From: Sporosarcina thermotolerans
Lineage (GTDB): Bacteria; Bacillota; Bacilli; Bacillales_A; Planococcaceae
Direction: 5' to 3'
NCBI RefSeq assembly: GCF_030067815.1
Contig: NZ_CP125968.1
Span: 2,596,001-2,660,000 of the forward strand
Length of the DNA stretch: 64,000 nt
Each line of letters starts with the position of its first letter. Position 1 is the stretch's first letter. Position numbers and translations under genes: made by a program. Below the pieces are notes generated by a model that made no database searches, was not told the origin of the DNA, and worked only from the letters and a program-made list of their open reading frames with translations. Below, piece after piece: positions 8,687 through 18,526 of this stretch.

Positions 8687-9829
8687 ATGGGATTTTTCAA
8701 TTTTTTTAAGAGCCAATTTATCGAAGTTATTGAATGGACAGATCAAAGTTCTAATACAATGGTATATCGTTTTCCAGTGCAAAATAATGAAATCAAAATG
8801 GGGGCAAGTCTGATTGTCAGGGAGTCGCAAGTAGCGATTTTTGTGAATGAAGGTGAAATCGCTGACGTATTCACTCCCGGCCACCATGTTTTATATACCC
8901 AAAACATGCCGATTTTAACAAAGCTGAAGTCTTGGAAAACAGGATTCAACTCCCCTTTCAAGGCGGAAGTCTATTTCATTAATACAAAGCAATTTGTTGA
9001 TCAAAAATGGGGAACTTCGAATCCTATTATGATGCGTGATCCTGATTTCGGGATAATTCGCTTACGTGGGTATGGGATCTATTCCTATAGAGTATCAGAA
9101 CCTGTCATCTTTCTAAAAGAGTTATTTGGAACTAATGCTTCGTATGATACAAGCAGCATTGAAGGCCATTTGAAAAAGATGATCTTATCAGGGTTGACGG
9201 ATCTATTTGCTGAATCACAAATCCCAGCGCTTGATCTTGCCATGCATTATGACGAACTTAGCAACGAAGGTAAAGATAAGATGCAGGAACGATTTGCAAA
9301 ATTCGGTTTTGAAATCACTTCCTTATATATTGAGAATTTGTCTTTACCAAAAGAAGTCGAGCAAGCTATGGACAAGCGGACGACAATGGGTGTGCTTGGA
9401 AACTTGAATACGTACACGCAATATCAAGCCGCCGAAGCACTACGCGATGCTGCGCGCAATGAAGGTGGTGGAATGGCTGCAACAGGTGCAGGCATTGGCG
9501 CAGGAGCCGCAATCGGAAATGTGATGGCTAATGCATTAAATCAAAATCAGCAACAAGCCACTCCGCCGGCTGAACCAGCAAAAATGGCCTGTCCTCATTG
9601 CCAGGCTCAGATTAGAGTTAGTGCGAAGTTCTGTCCTGACTGCGGGAAATCCGTACAACAGAAGACGATCCCATGCATTAATTGTAAAGCGGAAATTAAA
9701 GAAGGCTCAAAATTTTGTGGTGAATGCGGAACAAAACAAGTAACCGAGAAAATATGCAATTCTTGCGGTACGGTAAATGGGCCTACAGCCAAGTTTTGCG
9801 GTGATTGTGGAGAGGGACTTGAAGGGTAA
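8687..9829 (+). CDS. SPFH-domain protein with C-terminal zinc ribbons (YdjI-like)
   Basis: A 380-residue protein: an SPFH (virion core/stomatin-like) domain over residues 1-250, a Gly/Ala-rich linker (GGGMAATGAGIGAGAAIG) and three double-cysteine zinc ribbons at the C-terminus (CPHC...CPDC, CINC...CGEC, CNSC...CGDC). This layout matches YdjI of Bacillus subtilis, which lies with PspA and YdjG/YdjH and localises PspA to the membrane under envelope stress. There is no transmembrane segment, so membrane binding would be through partners. The next gene, 14 bases downstream, is a YdjG-like membrane protein, which supports the assignment; no pspA is visible here. Confidence 0.85.
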   Translation: MGFFNFFKSQFIEVIEWTDQSSNTMVYRFPVQNNEIKMGASLIVRESQVAIFVNEGEIADVFTPGHHVLYTQNMPILTKLKSWKTGFNSPFKAEVYFINTKQFVDQKWGTSNPIMMRDPDFGIIRLRGYGIYSYRVSEPVIFLKELFGTNASYDTSSIEGHLKKMILSGLTDLFAESQIPALDLAMHYDELSNEGKDKMQERFAKFGFEITSLYIENLSLPKEVEQAMDKRTTMGVLGNLNTYTQYQAAEALRDAARNEGGGMAATGAGIGAGAAIGNVMANALNQNQQQATPPAEPAKMACPHCQAQIRVSAKFCPDCGKSVQQKTIPCINCKAEIKEGSKFCGECGTKQVTEKICNSCGTVNGPTAKFCGDCGEGLEG

Positions 9830-9843
9830 AGAGGTGAAACCGG

Positions 9844-10967
9844 GTGACTAAATTGGATAATGCCGATGACTTCATGGATGAAAATAAACACGAAGACACT
9901 GAAGTGAACCAGTGTGCCTCTTGCGGAGGGAATGCGGTTTATGATCCAGATACACGGGGATTGAAATGCCCTTTTTGTGGAACGGAAGTTGAAATCGAAG
10001 CAACGAGGAAAATACGACCGAGCATGATTACTTGGATGCTCTTGATAAGGCTGATCATAGCTGGGGAGATGAAAAAAGGGTATTCAAATGTGACAACTGC
10101 GGTGCGGAAACTTTATTGGATAAGGATAAAGTCGCTGATTTCTGTACATTTTGTGGGTCATCCCATATTACGGTAACCGAAAACGATGCCGGCATAAAAC
10201 CGGCACTTGTCATTCCGTTTCATATTTCAAAAGATGAAGCCGTAAATAAATTCAAAAAATGGATTGCAAAACGATATTTCGCCCCTTCAAAATTAAAACA
10301 TAATTATGAACTACAGAAGATAAATGGTGCTTATATTCCATATTGGACCTTCGATTCGGACACTGATTCCGACTACACTGTAAAAATCGGCACCTATTAT
10401 TACGTAATGGAAACCAGGACGGTACATCGCGACGGTAAGACCGAACAGATTACAGAACAAGTCCGAAAGATCAGATGGCGTACAAAACGCGGCAATTACC
10501 AGAAATTCTATGATGATGTCCTTGTAAAGGCATCAAAAAATGTCGCTTCCGGATTAATCGACCGGGTTGAGCCTTTCCAACTCTCTGGCCTTCTTGACTA
10601 TCGCACGGAATACCTTTCGGGTTTTCTTGCTGAACGGTACTCGATTTCGCTAAAAAACGGATGGTATTCGGCCAGGGACATAATTGACTCCCGAATCCGA
10701 AACGGAATTCTTCGCAAGGAAACCGGTGATGAAGTTCGGATTGTTAATGTCCAAACAAACTACGATGGAATCACATTTAAACATATTTTACTGCCAATGT
10801 GGATTTCTTCATTTAATTATAATAATAAGGTTTATCGCTTTTTAGTTAATGGCCAAACAGGTAAAGTTAGTGGTCACGCCCCTGTCAGTGTATGGAAAAT
10901 ATCTATTATAGTGATGTTGTTAGCTCTTGTAGTAGGCGTCGTTTATTTCTTCAAAGATTATATGTGA
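9844..10967 (+). CDS. Zinc-ribbon membrane protein, YdjG-like (one apparent indel)
   Basis: Two consecutive frames (9844 on, then from about 10020 to 10967) form one protein of about 375 residues. It opens with two zinc ribbons (CASCGG...CPFCG and CDNCGA...CTFCG), continues with a long soluble domain (AYIPYWTFDSDTDSDY is a recognisable stretch) and ends in one transmembrane helix near the C-terminus (about IIVMLLALVVGVVYFF). This is the architecture of YdjG and of the TFIIB-zinc-ribbon proteins paired with SPFH proteins. A missing base near 10005 restores the frame as EATEENTTEHDYLD. Start GTG 9844 follows GAGGTG at 7 bases. It forms an operon with the SPFH gene and probably anchors it to the membrane. 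Confidence 0.75.
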
Positions 10968-11013
10968 GCATTGGCATTAGTAGAGCAAACAAAACGCATT
11001 CTGTCAGGCAGTT

Positions 11014-11022
11014 TGCTATAAT
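11014..11022 (+). promoter_or_regulatory. Extended -10 promoter for namA
   Basis: TG-C-TATAAT lies 31 bases before the namA start codon. No clear -35 box at 16-18 bases is seen. Confidence 0.5.
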
Positions 11023-11052
11023 TTGGTTATTGTAACGGAAGGAGGTCAGGAA

Positions 11053-12071
11053 ATGGCAAAATTATTTTCACCATATTCAATTCGTGGTGTGGAGTTCAAA
11101 AATCGGATTGTTATGGCACCGATGTGCATGTACTCTTCTCATAATATGGACGGGAAAGTGGAAGATTGGCATAAAATCCATTATGCCACCCGCGCTGTCG
11201 GACAAGTTGGTTTGATAATTGTCGAAGCAACAGCAGTTTTACAGGAAGGTCGCATTTCAGCCCAGGATCTTGGAATTTGGAATGATGACCATCTTGAAGG
11301 ACTTTCTGAAATTGTACGTCTTATGAAACAGCATGGTGCAAAGACAGGAATTCAACTTGCCCATGCTGGTAGAAAAGCGACTGTAGATGGTGACATTTAT
11401 GCACCAAGTGCAATTCAATTCAATGAACACTATAAAACTCCTGTTGAAATGACAGTGGAAGATATTAAAACAGTGGTTAATGCATTCAAAGATGGTGCAA
11501 TCCGAGCGAAACAGGCTGGTTTTGATGTAATCGAATTGCATGGCGCACACGGTTATCTTATCAATGAATTCCTATCCCCTTTATCAAATAAGCGAGATGA
11601 CGCTTATGGTGGTTCATCCGAAAATCGGTACCGCATCTTACGTGAAATTATTGATGCAGTCCGTTCAGTATGGGACGGTCCATTATTCGTCCGTATTTCT
11701 GCAAAGGATTATGTAGAAGGCGGTATGTCACCAACTCTATACGTCGAGATGGTGAAGTGGATGAAAACACAAGGTGTTGATTTGATTGATGTGAGTTCAG
11801 GTGCAGTCGTTCCTGCCAAAATCGATGCATTTCCAGGTTATCAAGTACCTTTTGCTGAAGAAATCAAAAAGGGTGCAGGAATTGCAACAGGAGCAGTGGG
11901 ATTAATAACATCGGAATTCAAGCGGAAGAAATTTTGAAAAACGAACGGGCTGATTTGGTCTTACTGGCGCGCGAATTGTTGAGGAATCCGTATTGGGCTT
12001 ATTCAGCTGCAAAGGAATTAGATGTAGAGATTGAGCCACCAGTTCAATACGTGCGTGGTTGGAGTTTTTAA
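11053..12071 (+). CDS. namA: NADPH dehydrogenase, old yellow enzyme family (one apparent indel)
   Basis: An FMN-dependent ene-reductase of the YqjM class, which reduces C=C bonds of alpha,beta-unsaturated carbonyls and nitro compounds with NADPH and answers electrophile and oxidative stress. Diagnostic parts are [12 protein letters not shown] (with the modulatory Cys), [29 protein letters not shown] and [11 protein letters not shown]. The frame breaks near 11912 where one G appears to be missing; read through, it continues [19 protein letters not shown] to YVRGWSF and a stop at 12071, giving about 340 residues, the family length. ATG 11053 follows GGAGG. It ends before a terminator shared with rnz. 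Confidence 0.88.
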
Positions 12072-12088
12072 ACGTTTTTCAATATATA

Positions 12089-12134
12089 AAAGCTGTCGCG
12101 GTCATTTTTATGACTCTGCGACAGCTTATTTTTT
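12089..12134. terminator. Bidirectional terminator between namA and rnz
   Basis: Arms AAGCTGTCGC and GCGACAGCTT close a 10-bp stem, followed by a T-run on the plus strand and by an A/T-rich run on the other. It overlaps the last codons of rnz. Confidence 0.8.
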
Positions 12135-13064
12135 CATCAATTGTTCATCTTTCCATTCAAAATGGCTGAAATCTTCAGCGATAAAAAGATTCGGGAAGAT
12201 GGTAGAGCCTTGTTCTTTTAATTTCGCAAGATCACTTGGCATGAAACGGGCACTGATATGATTTGCGATTAACGCTTTGACGTTGGTAGCTTTTGCAGTC
12301 CTTGCGGCATCAGCGATTGTAGAATGCCCGTATTCTTTCGCAAGTTCGCCAGTTTCACTATCAAAAGTCGCTTCATGAACTAAAATATCTGCATCCATTG
12401 CCAACTCAAGCGATGCTTCACAATATCGTGTATCCCCAAGGATTGTAACAATAAATCCTTTTTGAGGGTCGCCAGTTACATCTTTGCTATAGACGTATTG
12501 TCCATTGTCCAACTGAACGTCTTCCCCATCCTTTAGCCTTTTTAGTAAAGGACCTTTCGGCACACCAGCCTCCACCGCTTTTTCAATGAGCAGTTTTCCG
12601 GGCAGTGACTTTTGTTCAATCCTAAAACCAAAGCATTCAATTACGTGTTCAAGTTCCTTCGTTGTGACCTTAAATTGATCATCCTCAAAAAGTATACTTG
12701 AATCTATCTCATTAATGGTTAACGGATAGGTTAAATGAGTCTTTGTAATTCTTAGCGAGGTGATTACCCATTCCTTTATTCCAACTGGACCATAAATAGT
12801 CAACTCTTCTTCACCACCTAAAAACGAACGAGAACCAAGGAAGCCCGGCAAACCGAAAATATGATCTCCGTGTAAATGGGTTATGAAAATCTTATTAATT
12901 TTCCTTGGTTTAATTGACGTTCTAAGCAACTGATGCTGGGTCGCTTCGCCACAATCAAACATCCAGTACCCTTCCTGTTCAGCTGAAAGGTTCAGGATTA
13001 ATGAAGAAGTATTGCGTATCTTGGAGGGCATGCCCGCACCTGTCCCTAAAAAAAAGATTTCCAT
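12126..13064 (-). CDS. rnz: Ribonuclease Z
   Basis: tRNA 3'-processing endonuclease that cuts precursor tRNAs lacking an encoded CCA just after the discriminator base. The zinc motif THLHGDHIFGLPG is near residue 61, and the family pieces MEIFFLGTGAGMPS, YWMFDCGEATQHQ, ILGDTRY, HEATF and ANHISARF are all present; about 312 residues. ATG 13064 is chosen because GGGAG lies 8 bases upstream and the sequence from there matches family N-termini; the upstream in-frame extension is not homologous. Same neighbourhood (dinB, namA) as yqjH-yqjM in Bacillus subtilis. Confidence 0.93.
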   Translation of the reverse strand: MEIFFLGTGAGMPSKIRNTSSLILNLSAEQEGYWMFDCGEATQHQLLRTSIKPRKINKIFITHLHGDHIFGLPGFLGSRSFLGGEEELTIYGPVGIKEWVITSLRITKTHLTYPLTINEIDSSILFEDDQFKVTTKELEHVIECFGFRIEQKSLPGKLLIEKAVEAGVPKGPLLKRLKDGEDVQLDNGQYVYSKDVTGDPQKGFIVTILGDTRYCEASLELAMDADILVHEATFDSETGELAKEYGHSTIADAARTAKATNVKALIANHISARFMPSDLAKLKEQGSTIFPNLFIAEDFSHFEWKDEQLMKK

Positions 13065-13080
13065 TTGAGTCGCTCCCTTC

Positions 13081-14261
13081 TTAAATTCCTCGTTTAACTG
13101 AGTTTGGACCAAATTTCTTCTCAATTTTCGCTACGAGTTCATCCACTTTAGCATCTTTCGCATGCATCTCAAAATTATCAATAGATAATTGTTCATACAA
13201 CTCGTTCATCGGAATGGTATTTGAAACGGTAATGCCTAATAACCGAACGGGTTCCCCGTCCCAATGTCGTTTGAATAAATCTGCCGCTTCCTTGTAAATA
13301 TCATTTGATTTATACAATGGGTTCAATACTGTACGGCTCCTTGTTTGGTTACGCCAATCAGACGTACGGATTTGAATCATAACAACATTTCCTGCTAATC
13401 CATTCCTCTCCAACCGTTTGGAAACTTTAACGGCTAATTGCTTGAATATTTCAAGGCAAGAATCCAATTCAGTCTCGTCAATTGGTAATGTTGTAGAACT
13501 CCCAACACTTTTACGCTCTTCCGCAGCTTCCGGATCTACGGTCGATGATCTATACCGTTGGCACGGTTTCGAAGGCGCAACCCATTTTTACCTAACGTAG
13601 CTTTAATAAGCACTTCATCAACTTTAGCAAGATCCCCAATCGTCGTAATGCCAATTTCATTCAACCGCTTTTCTGTACTCTGCCCAACGCCATGCATTTC
13701 AATAACCGGAAGTGGCCATAGAATATCAGGTACCTGTCTTTTCCGCAAAATAGTGATACCCATCGGTTTTTTCATATCAGATGCGGTCTTTGCAAGAAAT
13801 TTATTCGGAGAAATTCCTATGGAGCAAGGCAGATCCAATTCAGACAAGATGCGCTGTTGCATATGCGTCGCAATTTGTACAGCATTCGTCAAGCCGCCTA
13901 TATTGGTAATATCGATAAAAGCTTCATCGATTGAAACGGGTTCGACAAGATCGGTATAAGTCCGTAAAATCGAAAAAACCGCATCAGAAGCGATCCGGTA
14001 TTTCTCGTGATCAGGTGGGACAAGGACAAGTTCAGGGCAAATTCTTTTAGCTTCACCTACAGACATCGTTGTATAAATCCCAAGCGCCCTAGCCTCATAC
14101 AGCAAGTGACAAGGATGCCACGTCTTTCCTTCGGATTCCCTGCTACCGCCATCGGTACTCCTTTCAATTTCGGGTCATGGGCTTGTTCGACCGAAGCAAA
14201 AAAACTATTCATATCAAGATGTAGGATGACTCTAGGTATGTGACACTCTGGTCTCTGTCAT
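13081..14261 (-). CDS. dinB: DNA polymerase IV, Y family (three apparent indels)
   Basis: Translesion DNA polymerase. The catalytic N-terminus HLDMNSFFASVEQAHDP and the palm motif SIDEAFIDIT carry the metal-binding acidic residues, the fingers contain YEARALGIYTTMSVGEAK, the helix-hairpin-helix reads MHGVGQSTEKRLNEIG, and the little-finger domain is encoded by 13467-13081. The frame is broken near 14246, 14105 and 13540; each break is repaired by one missing base, and the joined protein is about 395 residues. The start is ATG 14261 (MTE...CHIPRVILHLDMN). Three independent indels in one gene would make it a pseudogene if real, but the pattern matches the error pattern of the whole window. Confidence 0.82.
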
Positions 14262-14276
14262 TTGCCTCTCTCCATT

Positions 14277-14313
14277 TAAATAAATAAACCGGATGGATGC
14301 AAACCATCCGGTA
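14277..14313 (-). terminator. Terminator after cheW
   Basis: On the minus strand the stem CCGGATGG / CCATCCGG with a 7-base loop is followed by TTTATTTATTT. It lies just past the cheW stop codon. Confidence 0.75.
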
Positions 14314-14318
14314 GTATT

Positions 14319-14794
14319 TTACGTTTCCTGTGTTTTTAGCGAACGAATATAGTCTCCAATTACTTCCATTCCAGTAAGTCTCTCTGAAAGAATTTGCGGA
14401 TCAACAACTGTGATCATCCGTTCTTCCAAATTAACAATCGTTGTAAAATAAGGTGTTTTTGAATGGGCTAATAATTCGGATGATGTAAATGTATCCTCAG
14501 ATATATCGAGAATTTCCTTTGCATCGAGAACGAGTAAACCGATATCAAGACCTTCTGTTTGGACGACTACAACTTTCGCATTTTTATGATCCTTAGCCGA
14601 ATTATCATATAATATCCATTGAAAATCCAAAATGGAACTAGTTCTCCCCTTATTTTCATCAAACCAAGCATATATTCTGGTAGATGCGGAATCGGGTTCA
14701 CCTGCTGCAACTTTTCAACGGAAATGACAATATCCACGGGCAGGGCGTATTCTTCTTGCCCACATTGAACGATGACCGCCTTCAGATTGCCCAT
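14319..14794 (-). CDS. CheW-like chemotaxis coupling protein (one apparent indel)
   Basis: CheW couples chemoreceptors to the CheA kinase. The two frames join into about 158 residues with CheW-domain features: KAVIVQCGQEEYALPVDIV, VNPIPHLPEYMLGLMKIRGE followed by LVPILDFQWILYD once a base is restored near 14632, and VVVVQTEGLDIGLLVLD. A GAGG site 8 bases before ATG 14794 overlaps the end of the peptidase gene, so the two are probably cotranslated. No other chemotaxis gene is in the window, so whether it serves chemotaxis or another signalling system is open. Confidence 0.78.
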
Positions 14795-14796
14795 CG

Positions 14797-15924
14797 TCAA
14801 GCCTCTTTCGTAGCTGCAATCCGAACAATTTCAATCAATAACTCTGTAAGCTTATTCAATTCCGCTACCGGCATGCGCTCATTCTTCGTATGGATTTCTT
14901 CATAGCCGACAGATAAAGTGACAGTTGGGACACCTGTACCATTAAATACGTTACCGTCACTTCCGCCTCCACTTGTCATCAATTCTGGAGTCCTACCAAT
15001 ATTACGGATTGCCTCCATCGCCGTCTGAACGACTTCTGCCTCTTCTCCAAAACTAAAGCCAGGATACGCCAACTTCACTTCCGTTTCGGCTCTTCCTCCC
15101 ATTGCAGCTGCAGTCTTTTCGAAAGTCTCAACCATATGCGCAGTTTGTTTATCCAGTTTTTCCGGATTGATAGAACGCGCTTCCGCTAAAATTCGAACTT
15201 CATCGCATACAATATTGGTAGCCTGTCCACCTTCGAATCGACCAATATTTGCTGTCGTCTCGGAGTCAATTCTGCCAAGTGTCATTGCGGCAACCGATTT
15301 CGCAGCAATATTAATAGCTGAGATTCCCTTTTCAGGCGCTACTCCTGCATGTGCAGTCTTTCCATAAATGGTTGTATGAAGTTTAGCTTGGTAAGGTGCA
15401 GCTGTTACAATGCCTCCAACTTTACCGTCGCTGTCTACAGCATAGCCATATTTTGCTTTTAAATGTGAAGGGTCCATTGCTTTTGCCCCAACAAGTCCAC
15501 TTTCTTCACCTGCTGTTATGATAAATTGGATATCACCATGTGGCTGGCCACTTTCTTTCAAAACTCTTACCATTTCAAATAAAGCTGCAAGGCCTGCTTT
15601 ATCATCTGCCCCTAAAATCGTCGTTCCATCAGAATAAATATAGCCATCTTCTCGTAACTCTGGTTTAATGCCCTTCCCTGGCACTACCGTATCCATATGA
15701 CAAGTGAAATAAATCGGATCCGCGGTTTCGACAGTACCTTTTAAAGTCGCAATTAGGTTTCCAGCCCCGTGGCCCGTAATTTCTTTGGAATCGTCTTCAA
15801 AAACGGAGAAACCAAGCGCCTCCATTTTCTCTTTTAATACAGTTACGATAACTTCTTCGTGTTTTGTTTCTGAGTCGATTTGTACAAGTTCAAAAAACTC
15901 TTCTAATAATCTTTGCTCATTCAT
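14797..15924 (-). CDS. M20 family tripeptidase, PepT-like (YqjE)
   Basis: A cytosolic zinc aminopeptidase of the PepT/PepT2 group, 375 residues. The metal-binding set is visible: FTCHMDTVVPG, SDGTTILGADDKAG, ITAGEESGLVGA (with the catalytic Glu pair), and SDGNVFNGTGVPTVTLSVG toward the end. The inserted dimerisation domain (YQAKLHTTIYGKTAHAGVAP) is intact. A GGAGAG ribosome binding site precedes ATG 15924. It follows the carboxylase and epimerase genes exactly as yqjE follows yqjCD in Bacillus subtilis, and may share their transcript. Confidence 0.87.
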   Translation of the reverse strand: MNEQRLLEEFFELVQIDSETKHEEVIVTVLKEKMEALGFSVFEDDSKEITGHGAGNLIATLKGTVETADPIYFTCHMDTVVPGKGIKPELREDGYIYSDGTTILGADDKAGLAALFEMVRVLKESGQPHGDIQFIITAGEESGLVGAKAMDPSHLKAKYGYAVDSDGKVGGIVTAAPYQAKLHTTIYGKTAHAGVAPEKGISAINIAAKSVAAMTLGRIDSETTANIGRFEGGQATNIVCDEVRILAEARSINPEKLDKQTAHMVETFEKTAAAMGGRAETEVKLAYPGFSFGEEAEVVQTAMEAIRNIGRTPELMTSGGGSDGNVFNGTGVPTVTLSVGYEEIHTKNERMPVAELNKLTELLIEIVRIAATKEA

Positions 15925-15951
15925 TTTGTTTCTCTCCTTCTAAATTCTTAA

Positions 15952-17500
15952 TTATAATGGAATATTTCCATGCTTTTTACGAGGTCGGGTTTCCTGTTTA
16001 TTTCTCATCATTTCAAGCGCCTGCAATAATTTAATGCGAGTTTCTCTTGGGTCGATAACATCGTCGACCATTCCGTGCGAGGCTGCCACATATGGATTCG
16101 AGAATTTCGTTCGATATTCCTCAATCTTTTCAGCCCTTGTACCTTCCGGATTCTCACTGTTCATGATTTCACGTGCGAAAATAATGTTAGCTGCACCTTC
16201 CGCCCCCATCACTGCAATTTCAGCGTTCGGCCAAGCATAGACGACATCTGCGCCAATTGCTTTTGAATTCAATGCTACATATGCTCCACCAAATGCTTTG
16301 CGAAGGATGACCGTAATCTTAGGAACGGTAGCTTCAGAATAGGCATAAAGGATTTTAGCTCCATGACGAATAATGCCCCCGTGCTCCTGTTTGACACCTG
16401 GGAAGAATCCAGTCACATCTTCAAATGTGATTAACGGGATATTGAATGAATCACAAGTCCGGATGAACCGGGCAATTTTATCGGAAGAGATTGATATCTA
16501 ACCCCCCTGCCATCACTTTAGGCTGATTACAAATCAAGCCGACCGATTCACCATTCATCCTCGCAAATCCAACAACTGCATTTTTCGCGAACTCCGCCTG
16601 TACTTCAAGGAATGATCCTTCATCGACAACCTGCTCAATAACTTTTCGAATGTCATAAGGGCGAATCGTTTCAAATGGCACAACGTCTGCCAAATCATTT
16701 CGATAATCGTCATTCGAATCCGCCTTCAACTCCGGTGTTTTTTCGTTATTATTTTGTGGAAGATAGGAAAGCAGATGACGAACTTGCTCTAAAACCGTCT
16801 TTTCATCCTTCCCACGGAAATGAGCATTTCCACTAATTGAATTATGTACTTTTGACCCACCTAAGTCTTCTGAAGAAATTTTTTCACCTGTTACAGTCTC
16901 TATCACTTTAGGCCCTGTGATAAACATTTGGCTCGTTTCATCTGTCATAAGAACAAAATCAGTGATGGCTGGTGAATAAACAGCTCCGCCCGCGCATGGG
17001 CCTAAGATGACCGAAATTTGTGGGATGACGCCCGAATAGATAGCATTCCGGTAAAAAATCTCACCATATCCATCCAATGAAACGACGCCTTCCTGAATAC
17101 GCGCTCCGCCCGAATCATTCAATCCGATGAATGGTGCTCCGTTTTTCGCAGCAAGATCCATGACGTTCGCAATTTTCATGGCATGCATTTCACCAAGTGC
17201 TCCACCAAACACAGTGAAGTCTTGAGAAAACAGGTAGACTGGTCGTCCGTCGATTTTTCCGTAACCGGTAACTACCCCGTCACCAGGACCCGTCTGTTTA
17301 TCCATGCCAAAATCGCGTGTTCGATGGACGACAAATGGATTCAATTCAACAAAAGACCCTTCATCTAACAACAGATTGATGCGTTCCCGAGCTGTCAATT
17401 TTCCCTTTTCATGCTGTTTTGCAATTCGCTCGTCACCGCCGCCTAACTCTATTTCTCTTTTCTTATCATATAATTCATTGATTTTATCATAAATGTCCAT
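15952..17500 (-). CDS. pccB: Propionyl-CoA carboxylase beta subunit (YqjD; one apparent indel)
   Basis: A carboxyltransferase subunit that moves CO2 from carboxybiotin to an acyl-CoA; the neighbouring epimerase points to propionyl-CoA giving (S)-methylmalonyl-CoA, the first step into succinyl-CoA. N-terminal crotonase-fold half: [54 protein letters not shown]-terminal half: [20 protein letters not shown] and [19 protein letters not shown]. The frame breaks near 16489, where one base seems to be extra; corrected, it reads [24 protein letters not shown] 17500 starts [12 protein letters not shown]; total about 515 residues. No biotin carboxylase partner lies next to it; accC and accB at 50-52 kb belong to the fatty-acid block. 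Confidence 0.87.
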
Positions 17501-17906
17501 TTGGCTTGTCCCCTTTGTCACATAATTCATAAAGCACGCCGAAGGAAGATTTCGGATGTAGGAAGGCTACGTCGGCACCTCCTGCACCAACATTCGGCTC
17601 CTCCTGAAGTAGGTGAACACCTTTTTCCTTCAATTCAAGCATTCGTTTTCTAATATCCGTTACACCGAAAGCAATATGATGGATTCCCTCTCCACGCTTT
17701 TCGATGAACTTAGCAATTGCGCCTTCTTCACCAATAGGCTCTAACAATTCAAGCTTGACGTTGCCAGCATCTATGAATGCCACTTTCACTTTCTGATTTT
17801 CTACCTCTTCAATTCCAAGCAAAGTAAGCCCCAACGTATCTATGTAATGTGGAAGCGCATTCGTTATATCTCTGACAGCTATACCGATATGATCTACTTT
17901 TTTCAT
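17487..17906 (-). CDS. mce: Methylmalonyl-CoA epimerase (YqjC)
   Basis: Interconverts (S)- and (R)-methylmalonyl-CoA, linking the carboxylase to the mutase. The protein is 139 residues with a paired vicinal-oxygen-chelate fold: KVDHIGIAVRDI opens the first module, LELLEPIGEEGAIAKFIEKR and GIHHIAFGVTDI carry metal ligands (His, Glu), and AFLHPKSSFGVLYEL supplies the last Glu. Ribosome binding site GGGAGGGGGATGCG precedes ATG 17906. It overlaps the start of the carboxylase gene by 14 bases, so they form one unit. Confidence 0.92.
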   Translation of the reverse strand: MKKVDHIGIAVRDITNALPHYIDTLGLTLLGIEEVENQKVKVAFIDAGNVKLELLEPIGEEGAIAKFIEKRGEGIHHIAFGVTDIRKRMLELKEKGVHLLQEEPNVGAGGADVAFLHPKSSFGVLYELCDKGDKPNGHL

Positions 17907-18021
17907 CTCGCATCCCCCTCCCTATTTCATTGTAACGTTTTGTGAATAATTCCGCTACACCTTGAGAAATTCTGTATTTCTGTTAAAATGTATGTATATC
18001 GAATCGTGAGGAGATTGCCTA

Positions 18022-18117
18022 ATGAGTAATAAAAAAGTACAAAAGTTCGTTGTATATATGATGGTTCTGGCAATGGTTGCTTTAGGTATTTTATTCGGAT
18101 TAAGCATGTTTCTTTAA
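18022..18117 (+). CDS. prli42: Prli42-like stressosome-associated membrane miniprotein
   Basis: A 31-residue protein, MSNKKVQKFVVYMMVLAMVA followed by LGILFGLSMFL: a short basic N-terminus and one hydrophobic helix. It matches in length and pattern the miniprotein Prli42 of Listeria (NKKV start, hydrophobic helix, MFL end), which anchors the stressosome protein RsbR to the membrane. The ribosome binding site GAGGAGA lies 7 bases before the ATG, and a terminator follows directly. Too small for most gene finders. Its stressosome role here is inferred from similarity only. Confidence 0.82.
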   Translation: MSNKKVQKFVVYMMVLAMVALGILFGLSMFL

Positions 18118-18118
18118 A

Positions 18119-18156
18119 AAAAAATGCCCAGGTTATAATGCCTGTGCATTTTTTTG
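18119..18156 (+). terminator. Terminator after prli42
   Basis: Stem AATGCCCAGG / CCTGTGCATT (one mismatch) with a 9-base loop, followed by T7. Confidence 0.75.
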
Positions 18157-18208
18157 TCCTAACCTTTAATCCGAAAACGCGCCCTTATCTGGAATTGCTT
18201 TAATAACC

Positions 18209-18338
18209 GTTGATTTGCATTCCAGCCGGACGCTTTCCGGAGGGCGTGCGGTGAACCAACCCGTTCGCTTCGCTTCCGTTGGTTGTTTCACCTGTCCCGC
18301 TGATCCTCCCGGAGTCGCCGGCTTCCACTCCAATCAAC
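18209..18338. repeat. Dispersed palindromic repeat, copy A
   Basis: About 130 bp bounded by GTTGATT and AATCAAC. Inside are the family arms GCCGGACGCTTTCCGGAGGG on the left and CCTCCCGGAGTCGCCGGC on the right. Between them is a second hairpin built on AACCAACCCGTTCGC / GGTTG. The same arms recur in copies at 22049, 30654 and 37539. The remaining bases up to 18527 are AT-rich; I see no gene there. Confidence 0.85.
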
Positions 18339-18526
18339 TAAGAATCTGCTTATTTATTCTAATCCTAAAACAGCACACCCTTATGCGGGGAAAAGCGCTC
18401 TATTGTTTATTAACATGATTTATGATAAGATTCCTCAGATTATTTCCAAATGAGGTTTTTAATTTATTTAACATCAATGTTTTACTGCGAAATCTTGTAA
18501 TTTATCAGGCTTAAATTCATCTGTAT

